A stretch of DNA of 6,194 nt from NCBI GenBank assembly GCA_003486945.1, contig DNFL01000085.1, forward strand, positions 1 to 6,194. Direction: 5' to 3'. Positions 1 to 6,010 of this stretch are shown piece after piece. Source of the DNA: Hyphomonas sp. Its GTDB lineage: Bacteria; Pseudomonadota; Alphaproteobacteria; Caulobacterales; Hyphomonadaceae. A program made the translations under genes and the position numbers. Within the stretch, counting starts at the first letter, position 1. Each line of letters begins with the position of its first letter. The notes under the pieces are model-generated. The model saw only the letters and a program-made list of their open reading frames with translations. It was not told the origin of the DNA and did no database searches.

Positions 1-384
1 ACGCGCGGCGGCGCGGGCAGAGCCGGGCGCGACGGGCGACCATTCAAAGACCCAGCCGCCATCAAGGTCGCCGTAGACGCCGGTGGTCGAGAGGTAGGTG
101 ACGGATGCGGCTGTTCGGGCAGTTGCGCCGGCAACGAGCGCCGCAGGGCAACCCTCCGCGCCGGGCGGCAGGGTGATCAGCCAGTGCGCGCCGGGCGGCG
201 GGGTGACAGGCCCCTGCCCGGTCCAAGCGACCGCTTCTATGCCTTCGGCCCGCAGGCGGGCGGCTTTTTCTTCCGTCCGGACCGTGCCGCCGATCTGCCA
301 GCCCTGAGGCCGGAGCCGGGCTGTCAGCTGCGCGGCGCTGTAGCCAAGGCCGAAAACAAAAAGCAGAGATTGCGCGTTCGTCAT
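1..384 (-). CDS. SDR-family NAD(P)-binding oxidoreductase/epimerase (YeeZ-like), N-terminal part
   Basis: The reading frame is open from an ATG at 384 down to the window edge (128 codons, no stop), so the C-terminus is missing. The N-terminus reads LLFVFGLGYSAAQL, a Rossmann beta-strand and glycine loop (G12, G14, A17) typical of NAD(P)-binding extended SDR proteins. Residues 97-105, YLSTTGVYG, match the conserved strand and substrate-side motif of the YeeZ-like group, in which this TTGVYG segment is followed by a GGxW stretch, as here at 109-111. The likely role is a cytosolic NAD(P)-dependent oxidoreductase or epimerase of unknown substrate; characterised members are few. No in-frame start lies upstream before a stop at 421-423, so 384 is the only reasonable start, although no good Shine-Dalgarno precedes it. 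It diverges from the TPR gene at 445 across 60 nt. Family call fairly sure; substrate unknown. Confidence 0.82.
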   Translation of the reverse strand, partial: MTNAQSLLFVFGLGYSAAQLTARLRPQGWQIGGTVRTEEKAARLRAEGIEAVAWTGQGPVTPPPGAHWLITLPPGAEGCPAALVAGATARTAASVTYLSTTGVYGDLDGGWVFEWSPVAPGSARAAAR

Positions 385-444
385 TTGCCAATCCGGGCCC
401 GGTTGCCTGAATGGCCTGCATAGACCGTCCGGAGGCCCCTGCCC

Positions 445-1122
445 ATGTCCCTGATTGCTGCGCTGACCGGGTCGGTCCTGTTGCTTCAGACCCTTGGCGC
501 GGACCTTGCCCGCGCGGAAGAAGAGCGGCTGGAGGCCTGCGTCGCCAAGATCGAGGTGAGCGCAGAGGACGCCTATGAGGACGGCCTCGCCTGGACGCAT
601 GAAGGCAATCGCCCCGGCGCGCGCCAGTGTACGGCGCTCGCGCTGATTGCGCTCGGCAACTACGAGACCGGGGCGAACCGGCTGATGCAGCTCGCCCGTT
701 CGACCGATGGCGGTTCGATGGAGCAGCGCGCGGTGTATCTTTCGCAGGCCGGGCATGCCTGGCTGCAGGCGGATGCGACGGACGCGGCGGTCAGGTCGTT
801 CACGGAAGCGCTGAAACTGGCGCCGGGCGCGACGGAGCTGCTGCTGGACCGGGCGGCGGCGTACATCGTTTCGGAGAAATGGGATGAGGCGCTGGCCGAT
901 CTCGACCTGGCGCTGATCAATGCGCCGGGCGATGTGGCCGGACATCAGCTGCGCGCCGAGGTGCACCTCAACAAGAAGAACCTCGCGGCAGCCAAGAAGG
1001 ATGTCGACGCAGCGATGGCGGCCGACCCAAAGAATATCGACACGCTGCTGGTCCGCGGGCGCGTGCGCGAGGCAATCCGCATTGCGGAGGATGACGGCGA
1101 ACTGGTGGTTGTGTCCCAGTAG
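445..1122 (+). CDS. Exported tetratricopeptide-repeat protein
   Basis: Encodes 225 residues. GGAGG at 431-435, 9 nt before the ATG, supports this start. Residues 1-24 look like a Sec signal peptide with a hydrophobic core (about 3-18) and an ARA|EE type signal peptidase I site, so the mature protein should be periplasmic. Three TPR units can be read at about 94-127, 128-161 and 162-195, each ending in the characteristic Ala-x-x-x-x-P pattern (LKLAP, LINAP, MAADP), with a partial repeat after them. Two cysteines in the mature N-terminal region (C32 and C62) could form a disulfide. TPRs mediate protein-protein contacts; there is no catalytic motif and the partner cannot be told from sequence. 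The gene converges on the aminopeptidase gene with only 6 nt between stop codons. Codon composition fits a native high-GC gene. Specific function unknown. Confidence 0.88.
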   Translation: MSLIAALTGSVLLLQTLGADLARAEEERLEACVAKIEVSAEDAYEDGLAWTHEGNRPGARQCTALALIALGNYETGANRLMQLARSTDGGSMEQRAVYLSQAGHAWLQADATDAAVRSFTEALKLAPGATELLLDRAAAYIVSEKWDEALADLDLALINAPGDVAGHQLRAEVHLNKKNLAAAKKDVDAAMAADPKNIDTLLVRGRVREAIRIAEDDGELVVVSQ

Positions 1123-1128
1123 GCCGCG

Positions 1129-2493
1129 TCAGGCGCCGTAGCGCGTCTCCAGCATGGACCAGACCGCGCGCAGGCCGCAGGCGGCGCCGCCTTCGGGTCT
1201 GCCGTATTTCGATTTGCGCCAGGCCCAGATGTCGAAATGCGCCCAGCTTTTCGCGGTGATGAACTGTTTGAGGAAGATTGCCGCCGTGATCGAGCCGCCG
1301 AAGCTGCCGCCGGAATTGACGAGGTCGGCGACGGGGCTTTTGAGGTCAGCGAGGTAGGGGTCCCAGAGGGGCATGCGCCAGACAGGGTCGCCGGTATGAG
1401 TGGAGGCGGCGAGAATGTCGGCGGCGAGGGCCTCATCGTCCGTGTACAGAGGGGCGAGGTCTGCACCAAGTGCAACGCGGGCAGCCCCGGTGAGGGTGGC
1501 AAAATCGAGCAGCAAGTCCGGTTCGAATTCGCAGGCGCGGGCAAGCGCATCGGCGAGCACGAGGCGGCCTTCGGCGTCCGTGTTGTCGATTTCGACGGTG
1601 AGGCCCTTGCGGCTGGAGAGGATGTCACCGGGGCGGAAGGCGTTGCCGGAGACCGCGTTCTCGGCGGCGGAGACATAGAGCTTCAGGTGGACGTGAAGGC
1701 CCGCGCCCATGACGAGTTCGGCAAGCGCGATGGCGTGGGCGGCGCCGCCCATGTCTTTTTTCATGATGCGCATGCCGTCGGCGCCTTTGATGTCGAGGCC
1801 GCCGGAATCAAAGGTGATGCCCTTGCCGCAGAAGGCGAGCTTCGGATGGGCGGGGTTGCCCCATTCGAGTTCGAGGAAGCGAGGCGCTTCGGTGGCGGCG
1901 CGGCCGACGGCGTGGACCATCGGGTAGTTATGGGTGAGGAGATCGTCGCCGGCGATGGCGTTGACGCGCGCGCCAAAGCGTGCGGCGAGGTCTTCCATCT
2001 CTTTCTGCAGGCCGGCGGGGGTGAGATCGGCGGCGGGCGTGTTGACCATGTCGCGCAGATGAGCGGCGGCGGCGGCTTCGCGGGAGAGACGCTCGCCTTC
2101 CTTGCCTGAGGGAACCTTCAGGCGGGGCGGTTCGGCCTTCTCTTTCTTGTAGCGGGTGAAGCGGTAGGCCCCGTCTGCCCAGGCGGCAGCGATCCAGGCG
2201 AAGGACTGGCCGCCATCTTCGAGCACCTCATAGTCGCCCTCCGGCAGGCGCGCGGCGAGGGCGGCGACAGCGAGGGCGTCCTTGCCCGCGCCCAGCCCGA
2301 ACAGGACTGAGGCGACCCGTCCTCCTTCGCCCGGAACGATGACCGCCTGCCCGGCCGCGCCGGTGAAGCCCTGCGCTTTGGCAATGGCCCGGGCCTGCGG
2401 GAACGGATCGGTCTTCAGATCCGCGAATCCACGGGCTGTGTAGAGGTAAACGCCAGCGGGCGTCTTCGGGCGGGCGGTAAAACTGTCGTGCAT
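1129..2493 (-). CDS. M17 leucyl aminopeptidase family protein
   Basis: Encodes 454 residues from the ATG at 2493. A longer frame reaches an ATG at 2562, but the inner start has AGGAAAG 6 nt upstream of it and its N-terminus (MHDSFTARP) looks like a natural cytosolic start. The C-terminal domain carries the M17 signature NTDAEGRL (304-311). By alignment to E. coli PepA the two-metal site is complete: K224, D229 (in GKGITFDSGG), D247, D306 and E308, and the catalytic K236 and R310 are present. The N-terminal ~140 residues form the variable domain of the family. It should remove N-terminal amino acids from peptides in the cytoplasm, using two divalent metals, as part of peptide turnover; preference for leucine is not provable from sequence. 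Length is a little under the roughly 500 of PepA. It is divergent from the TadD-like gene and convergent with the TPR gene. Confidence 0.95.
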   Translation of the reverse strand: MHDSFTARPKTPAGVYLYTARGFADLKTDPFPQARAIAKAQGFTGAAGQAVIVPGEGGRVASVLFGLGAGKDALAVAALAARLPEGDYEVLEDGGQSFAWIAAAWADGAYRFTRYKKEKAEPPRLKVPSGKEGERLSREAAAAAHLRDMVNTPAADLTPAGLQKEMEDLAARFGARVNAIAGDDLLTHNYPMVHAVGRAATEAPRFLELEWGNPAHPKLAFCGKGITFDSGGLDIKGADGMRIMKKDMGGAAHAIALAELVMGAGLHVHLKLYVSAAENAVSGNAFRPGDILSSRKGLTVEIDNTDAEGRLVLADALARACEFEPDLLLDFATLTGAARVALGADLAPLYTDDEALAADILAASTHTGDPVWRMPLWDPYLADLKSPVADLVNSGGSFGGSITAAIFLKQFITAKSWAHFDIWAWRKSKYGRPEGGAACGLRAVWSMLETRYGA

Positions 2494-2496
2494 GCT

Positions 2497-2503
2497 CTTT
2501 CCT
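2497..2503 (-). promoter_or_regulatory. Ribosome binding site fixing the aminopeptidase start
   Basis: On the minus strand this reads AGGAAAG; its AGGA core lies 6 nt before the ATG at 2493. Nothing comparable precedes the upstream ATG at 2562, so this site decides the start of the M17 gene. Confidence 0.7.
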
Positions 2504-2514
2504 GCCGGGCAGAA

Positions 2515-2543
2515 GGTTAAGGCCGGGCGCACCGGCGTTAACC
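2515..2543. repeat. 12-bp imperfect inverted repeat between divergent genes
   Basis: The left arm GGTTAAGGCCGG (2515-2526) and right arm CCGGCGTTAACC (2532-2543) pair at 11 of 12 positions around a 5-nt loop GCGCA; the only mismatch is G2521 against G2537. It lies 22 nt upstream of the aminopeptidase start and upstream of the TadD-like gene, within the shared promoter region. It could be an operator for a dimeric regulator or an RNA hairpin in the leader of the aminopeptidase transcript. The sequence shows the symmetry; the function is inference. Confidence 0.6.
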
Positions 2544-2553
2544 GAACCTTGAC
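2538..2553 (+). promoter_or_regulatory. Near-consensus CtrA box
   Basis: The stretch reads TTAA-N7-TTGAC, which matches the alphaproteobacterial CtrA consensus TTAA-N7-TTAAC in 8 of 9 defined positions. Its first half overlaps the right arm of the inverted repeat. TTGACC (2549-2554) could instead, or also, be a -35 element for the TadD-like gene, but no good -10 follows at normal spacing. Presence of CtrA in this organism is assumed, not shown. Confidence 0.35.
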
Positions 2554-2595
2554 CCCGGTCATTCAAAATCGGGCTTATGGACCCGATACATACAC

Positions 2596-2600
2596 GGAGG
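2596..2600 (+). promoter_or_regulatory. Ribosome binding site fixing the TadD-like start
   Basis: GGAGG, inside ACGGAGG (2594-2600), lies 6 nt before the ATG at 2607 and 3 nt before the ATG at 2604. The further upstream ATG at 2577 has no Shine-Dalgarno and would place ten charged and polar residues before the signal peptide, so 2607 is preferred. Confidence 0.7.
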
Positions 2601-2606
2601 CCGATG

Positions 2607-3533
2607 ATGTCCAGTGCCAAAACGTCTCTGGCCCTGCTTGCCTTTGCGCTTGCCGCCTCCACGGCGGCCTGCGCCTCCTCGGGCAAGAATGACCCCAACT
2701 TTGCCGCCATGAAGGCGATGGAAGAGGCGATGAAACCGGCCTCGGCCGAGGAACGCGCCGCGGCCAACCGGGCCGACCCGCTGACCCGGGCCAATTTCTG
2801 GGGCAAGGAAAACGCCAAGGATCCCGAAGACCTCGTGACCGCACTGGAATTTGCCCGCGCCCTGCGCGAGATCGGCAGTCAGGACCGCGCCGTCGATGTG
2901 CTGTCCCGCACCCTGATCGTGCATCCGAAGAGCGCCGATGTGCTGATGCTGCTCGGGCGCATCCACATGTCGAAGGGTGACACGGACAGCATCAATGCGG
3001 CCGGAATGGCCTTCTACCGGGCTGCGGAAGCAGAACCCGGCCGGGCGGAAACCTGGGCAGCGCTCGGCACCGCGTATGACCGGCTTGAACGTCACAACCT
3101 TGCGCAAGCCTCCTACGCCAAGGCGCTGGAGATCGAGCCCTACCGTACGACGACGCTGACCAATTACGGCCTCTCCCTTCTGCTGACCGGTGACCTTGCC
3201 GGCGCCGAGCAGAAGCTGCGCCTCGCCGCTGCCAATGTCGATGCCGGCTCGCGCGTGACGGAAAACCTTGCGCTCGTGCTGGGCCTACAGGGCCGGTTTG
3301 AAGAAATGAAAAAGGTGAGCGGCGCGGCGGCGCCTTCGCAGATTGTCGAGCAGAACGTTGCGCTGCTGCAGGGCCTGATCAAACCGGCGCGCAGCTGGGA
3401 CGCGCTGGCGGAGCCGGCCAGGCTGACCGATGCATCGCCGTCGATTGATCCGCCTGCCGCTGCACCTGCGGCACGTATCGAGGATAGCGCGGACAGCGTG
3501 CCAGAGAAGCGGACGCTGCGACTGCGGAACTAG
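2607..3533 (+). CDS. TadD-like tetratricopeptide-repeat lipoprotein
   Basis: Encodes 308 residues from the ATG at 2607. Residues 1-21 form a signal peptide (K5, then a hydrophobic LALLAFALAA stretch) ending in TAA|C22, a slightly atypical lipobox, so outer-membrane or periplasmic lipid anchoring is likely. TPR units are visible at about 109-143, 145-178 and 179-212. The C-terminal part, RVTENLALVLGLQGRFEE (216-233) followed by a VEQNVALL segment, closely resembles the end of TadD proteins, lipoproteins thought to help assemble or localise the Flp (tight adherence) pilus secretin. After about residue 270 the tail is Pro/Ala-rich and ends in a basic stretch. No other tad or cpa gene is in the window, so it may be an orphan copy, the edge of nothing larger, or a paralog with another job. 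Lipoprotein-TPR nature is confident; the TadD role is an inference from similarity I recall. Confidence 0.85.
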   Translation: MSSAKTSLALLAFALAASTAACASSGKNDPNFAAMKAMEEAMKPASAEERAAANRADPLTRANFWGKENAKDPEDLVTALEFARALREIGSQDRAVDVLSRTLIVHPKSADVLMLLGRIHMSKGDTDSINAAGMAFYRAAEAEPGRAETWAALGTAYDRLERHNLAQASYAKALEIEPYRTTTLTNYGLSLLLTGDLAGAEQKLRLAAANVDAGSRVTENLALVLGLQGRFEEMKKVSGAAAPSQIVEQNVALLQGLIKPARSWDALAEPARLTDASPSIDPPAAAPAARIEDSADSVPEKRTLRLRN

Positions 3534-3565
3534 CGCGGGTTTGACGGCCAAGCCGCGGATTGGCC
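3534..3565. terminator. Candidate bidirectional hairpin terminator between convergent genes
   Basis: Two alternative stems lie just after the TadD-like stop. CGCGG (3534-3538) pairs with CCGCG (3553-3557), and GGCCAA (3546-3551) pairs perfectly with TTGGCC (3560-3565) around an 8-nt loop. The regulator gene ends at 3597 on the other strand, so the structure could serve both transcripts. No run of T follows on either strand, so it is not a classical intrinsic terminator. Confidence 0.35.
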
Positions 3566-3596
3566 CATTCGAGACCGACTTATTCCCGCCCGACTG

Positions 3597-5144
3597 CTAC
3601 AACCCCAACTTCTCAAGCATTCCAGAGATCCGCGTTCTTGTGGGCTCGTCCCGAAAGGGAAAAGCTCGAAGGAAATCGGTCCTGTTCAGGTGTGAAGCAC
3701 GTGCATGTACGGACGCTGCCCACGCTTTTGCACGAGTTTTGTCGCCATTTAGACCATGAGCCGCGGCGGCAATCATTTCTATCAGCGCGTGAGAGCCTGG
3801 TGAGTTTGCTGCCCGCTCAGCCCACTCAGCCGCTTGCGCCGCGTCCTCAAGGGCAAGATAGGAGAGGGCCCTGACACCCAACATGCCGTAGACCAGCGGA
3901 TCCAAAGGGCTCAAAACAAGTGCTGCCGCAATGTTCGTCTGGCTGGTTTTAGCGCTGCCCAGAAGTGCTTCGGCCCATCCTGTAGAATACTTCGCCTGTG
4001 CATAATTCGGATTGAGGGCGCTGGCCCGCTCAAGCCAGGGAAGACTTGCCTCAAGATCGCCGCGCAGCCATTGCGCTCGACCCATTGTAAAATGCCCGAA
4101 TGGATCGAGCGGGTCTCGCTCGACGCATTGGGATGCATAGTGCTGCGCGAGGGTTTTTGCGTCCGCATTGTCGTCATAACGCAGGAAGGCGCTTTGGAAG
4201 TGTGTGAAGGAAAGCCCAGCATAAGCCCGTGCAAAACCCGGCTCCATAGCGATAGCACGCTTGAAAAAGCCGGTGGCGACTTCATTGTCCGACTTGTTGA
4301 AGCGATACATGTGATGGACGCCGAGGTGATAAACGGACCAGGCGTCGAGGTTTTCCGGCGATTTAAGCAGCGCCCTCTGCGCTTCGTTCGAGGGAATCCG
4401 GACTTCGACGGCATTCGTGACGGCCTTCACGATCAGGTCGCGTATCTCATGCACAGCGCCGATATCGGCGCGGAACCGGTCACTCCAGATGACGCCCTTG
4501 TGCCGTGTCTCGCTGAGCTCGACCGATATCGACATGGATTTGCCGGAGATTTCGACTGTGCCGGTGAGACAGTATTGAACGTTCAGCTTGTCGCGCACGT
4601 CATCGAGGTTCACGTCAGCGCCCCCGAAGCGGAATGACGAACCGCGCGCGATCACGAACAGCCAATGGAGACGCGACAGATCCGTGATCAGATCATGCGG
4701 CAACGCTTCGGCGACCGGAAACTCCGGCCGGGTCGGTCCGACCAGGTCAAACGGGATGACCGCAAGACTGGGCTGCGAGCCTCGGACTGGCGCGTAAATG
4801 GCAGGCGGCGCGGACTCCCCGAAAGAGACCGCCGGCCGGGAGGCGACTTCGGCCACGAAAGAAAACCCTATTCCGTGAACCGTTCGGATGACGGACTGCG
4901 TCCGGCCGTCATCGCCCATCGACTGGCGGGCAGACTTGACGCGGCTTGAAATCGCCGAGTCGGACACGATCCGCCCGTTCCAGACCTTTTCGACGATCTC
5001 GTCCTTGGTAACCACGCGGTCGCGGTTTTCAATCAGCAGCCGGATGAGCGCAAACACCTGCGGCTCCACCGCAACGACCACGCCGTTCGAGCGCAGTTCA
5101 ACTCGGCTGGTATCGAGCTCGAATTCGCCAAACTGATATAGCAT
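3597..5144 (-). CDS. CadC-like transcriptional regulator: winged helix, TolB-like domain and TPRs
   Basis: Encodes 515 residues from the ATG at 5144; in-frame GTG (5147) and TTG (5153) starts are possible but the family normally begins at MxYxFGxFELD, as here. Residues 2-100 form an OmpR/PhoB-type winged helix: EPQVFALIRLL, TKDEIVEKVWNGRIV, the recognition helix around 61-78 and the wing IRTVHGIGFSF (86-96). Residues about 126-250 (SLAVIPFDLVG onward, with LTGTVEISG) look like the TolB-like domain of CadC/adenylate-cyclase-associated regulators. TPR-type helices fill about 265-480. There is no receiver domain and no membrane helix, so it should be a cytosolic one-component regulator whose signal is unknown. 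Divergence from the cupin gene across 138 nt suggests it controls that gene and itself. Parts of the gene are AT-richer than its neighbours, consistent with acquisition. Confidence 0.9.
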   Translation of the reverse strand: MLYQFGEFELDTSRVELRSNGVVVAVEPQVFALIRLLIENRDRVVTKDEIVEKVWNGRIVSDSAISSRVKSARQSMGDDGRTQSVIRTVHGIGFSFVAEVASRPAVSFGESAPPAIYAPVRGSQPSLAVIPFDLVGPTRPEFPVAEALPHDLITDLSRLHWLFVIARGSSFRFGGADVNLDDVRDKLNVQYCLTGTVEISGKSMSISVELSETRHKGVIWSDRFRADIGAVHEIRDLIVKAVTNAVEVRIPSNEAQRALLKSPENLDAWSVYHLGVHHMYRFNKSDNEVATGFFKRAIAMEPGFARAYAGLSFTHFQSAFLRYDDNADAKTLAQHYASQCVERDPLDPFGHFTMGRAQWLRGDLEASLPWLERASALNPNYAQAKYSTGWAEALLGSAKTSQTNIAAALVLSPLDPLVYGMLGVRALSYLALEDAAQAAEWAERAANSPGSHALIEMIAAAAHGLNGDKTRAKAWAASVHARASHLNRTDFLRAFPFRDEPTRTRISGMLEKLGL

Positions 5145-5171
5145 CACCCGCAATCATAGCCGAAAACCCTG

Positions 5172-5204
5172 TAATCTCCAGATAATCTACAGACGGTCTG
5201 CAAG
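5172..5204. promoter_or_regulatory. Three tandem 11-bp repeats, candidate operator of the winged-helix regulator
   Basis: TAATCTCCAGA (5172-5182) is followed at once by TAATCTACAGA (5183-5193), one mismatch, and then by the weaker CGGTCTGCAAG (5194-5204). The core TCTNCA recurs exactly at 5175, 5186 and 5197, one DNA turn apart. PhoB/OmpR-type domains bind such head-to-tail repeats of about 10-11 bp. An 11-bp palindrome CAGACGGTCTG (5190-5200) overlaps the second and third units and is an alternative reading. The site lies 27 nt upstream of the regulator start and 78 nt upstream of the cupin start. Confidence 0.55.
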
Positions 5205-5240
5205 CTGCCTGATTCGGCGTGCGCTACGTCTCTCACCTCA

Positions 5241-5257
5241 TCCTTGCCCTTCAAGGA
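5241..5257 (+). repeat. Small hairpin in the cupin leader
   Basis: TCCTTG (5241-5246) and CAAGGA (5252-5257) form a perfect 6-bp stem with a CCCTT loop, ending 11 nt before the GAGGGA ribosome binding site (5269-5274). It could shape the leader RNA or be chance; no known riboswitch pattern is seen. Confidence 0.35.
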
Positions 5258-5282
5258 AAGCCGGAAAAGAGGGAACTCACGC

Positions 5283-5759
5283 ATGACACTCAACCGTACA
5301 TTCATTGTCGGCAAAGTCCTGGCGGTTGCGGCACTGGTAGTGGCTTCGGCCTGCACCAGCTCAAAGGCGCAGACCGCGACATCAACCCCGCTCGCACATT
5401 CGGTCGAGTCCGACCTGCCTTGGGGACCCTGCCCACCAATCTTTCCCGAGGGGTGCCAGATCGGCGTTCTTCAAGGGGACCCAGCTGCTCCGAATGCGGA
5501 CATTTTTCTGCGTGTACCCGCCGGGCTTGGCCTTCCGGCGCACACCCACACGTCCGCGGAACGCATGATCCTTGTCTCTGGAGAACTGAGGGTCAAATAC
5601 CTCGGTGCGCCGCCCGTCACCCTGCGGCCGGGTCACTACGCTTACGGCCCCGCATCTCTGCCGCATGACGCGACCTGCATAAGCAGCGACACTTGCACTC
5701 TGTTCATAGCATTTGAAGGTCCGGTCGACGCGATCGCTTATGCTGGGTCAGTGGAATGA
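5283..5759 (+). CDS. Exported cupin-domain protein, probable lipoprotein
   Basis: Encodes 158 residues. GAGGGA at 5269-5274, 8 nt upstream, and the signal peptide fix the start at 5283 rather than at a TTG 13 codons earlier. Residues 1-23 form a signal peptide (R5, K11, hydrophobic VLAVAALVVA) ending ASA|C24, a plausible lipobox; plain signal peptidase I cleavage is the alternative. Cupin motif 1, G(X)5HXH(X)3E(X)6G, is matched exactly: G81, H87, H89, E93, G100. Motif 2 is looser, with PGHYAYGP then H128 as likely fourth metal ligand. The C-terminal LFIAFEGPVDA stretch recalls small ChrR/DUF4437-like cupins. Four further cysteines (C50/C58 and C132/C138) could form two disulfides in the periplasm. 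It probably binds a metal and may bind or modify a small molecule; the substrate is unknown. It diverges from the regulator, its likely controller. Confidence 0.88.
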   Translation: MTLNRTFIVGKVLAVAALVVASACTSSKAQTATSTPLAHSVESDLPWGPCPPIFPEGCQIGVLQGDPAAPNADIFLRVPAGLGLPAHTHTSAERMILVSGELRVKYLGAPPVTLRPGHYAYGPASLPHDATCISSDTCTLFIAFEGPVDAIAYAGSVE

Positions 5760-6010
5760 AACGGTTTCGTCCGAGAGCAAGGTCTTCGCATGCTTTGAAT
5801 GAAACCAATCTACACAAAAGTCCTCAGCAACGCTCTTCAGACTCGCCCTGCGGGGGCGCCGCGCGGCTTGCGTGTACTGCCTCTCTGCATGGCTAAGGAG
5901 ACATTGTCTCACTGAGCGCCGGACGTCACATGATTTGCAATTCTCGCAAACATCAGCCCTACGCCAGAGTTCGCCGAATTCCCGCCGCTTCATCTAAACG
6001 TTGTCCCCGC
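5760..6010. other. Intergenic stretch without a convincing gene
   Basis: The 251 nt separate the cupin stop from the stop of the aldehyde dehydrogenase gene (convergent). An 81-codon minus-strand frame (5748-5993) crosses it but lacks high-GC third positions and overlaps the cupin end, so it is not called. Short symmetric elements are present: GAAACGGTTTC (5758-5768, over the cupin stop), GAGACATTGTCTC (5898-5910) and TTTGC/GCAAA around a 7-nt loop (5934-5950). GAATGAAAC occurs twice (5754 and 5797). The 60-base line at 5761 is only about 45% GC. No clear poly-T terminator was found. Confidence 0.6.

Noticed and set aside
393..402. CCGGGCCCGG palindrome between the SDR and TPR genes
   Set aside because: A 10-bp GC-only palindrome is easily expected by chance in this GC-rich DNA, and its symmetry does not extend further.
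62..421. A 119-codon minus-strand frame at the left end
   Set aside because: It is out of frame with the SDR protein, whose Rossmann motif is clear, and its product is Arg/Pro/Ala-rich.
945..1676. A 243-codon minus-strand frame overlapping the TPR and aminopeptidase genes
   Set aside because: It overlaps two genes with strong evidence, and the product is Ser/Pro/Thr/Ala-rich out-of-frame translation.
1237..2109. A 290-codon plus-strand open frame opposite the aminopeptidase gene
   Set aside because: It is antisense to a clearly real M17 gene with all catalytic residues; its protein is a Gly/Ala/Glu/Val-rich low-complexity sequence typical of antisense frames in high-GC DNA.
3834..4637. A 267-codon plus-strand open frame opposite the regulator gene
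   Set aside because: It lies wholly antisense to the winged-helix/TPR regulator, has no recognisable domain and has no supported start.
5754..5805. GAATGAAAC direct repeat (5754-5762 and 5797-5805) as a possible att or insertion-site duplication
   Set aside because: Nine bases repeated within 250 nt is not rare, and no integrase, transposase or terminal inverted repeats accompany it.
5748..5993. An 81-codon minus-strand frame with a CENCKSC cysteine cluster after the cupin gene
   Set aside because: It overlaps the cupin 3' end, has no clear ribosome binding site, lacks the GC-rich third positions of the other genes and resembles no family I know. The cysteine cluster alone is not enough; conservation in relatives would change this view.
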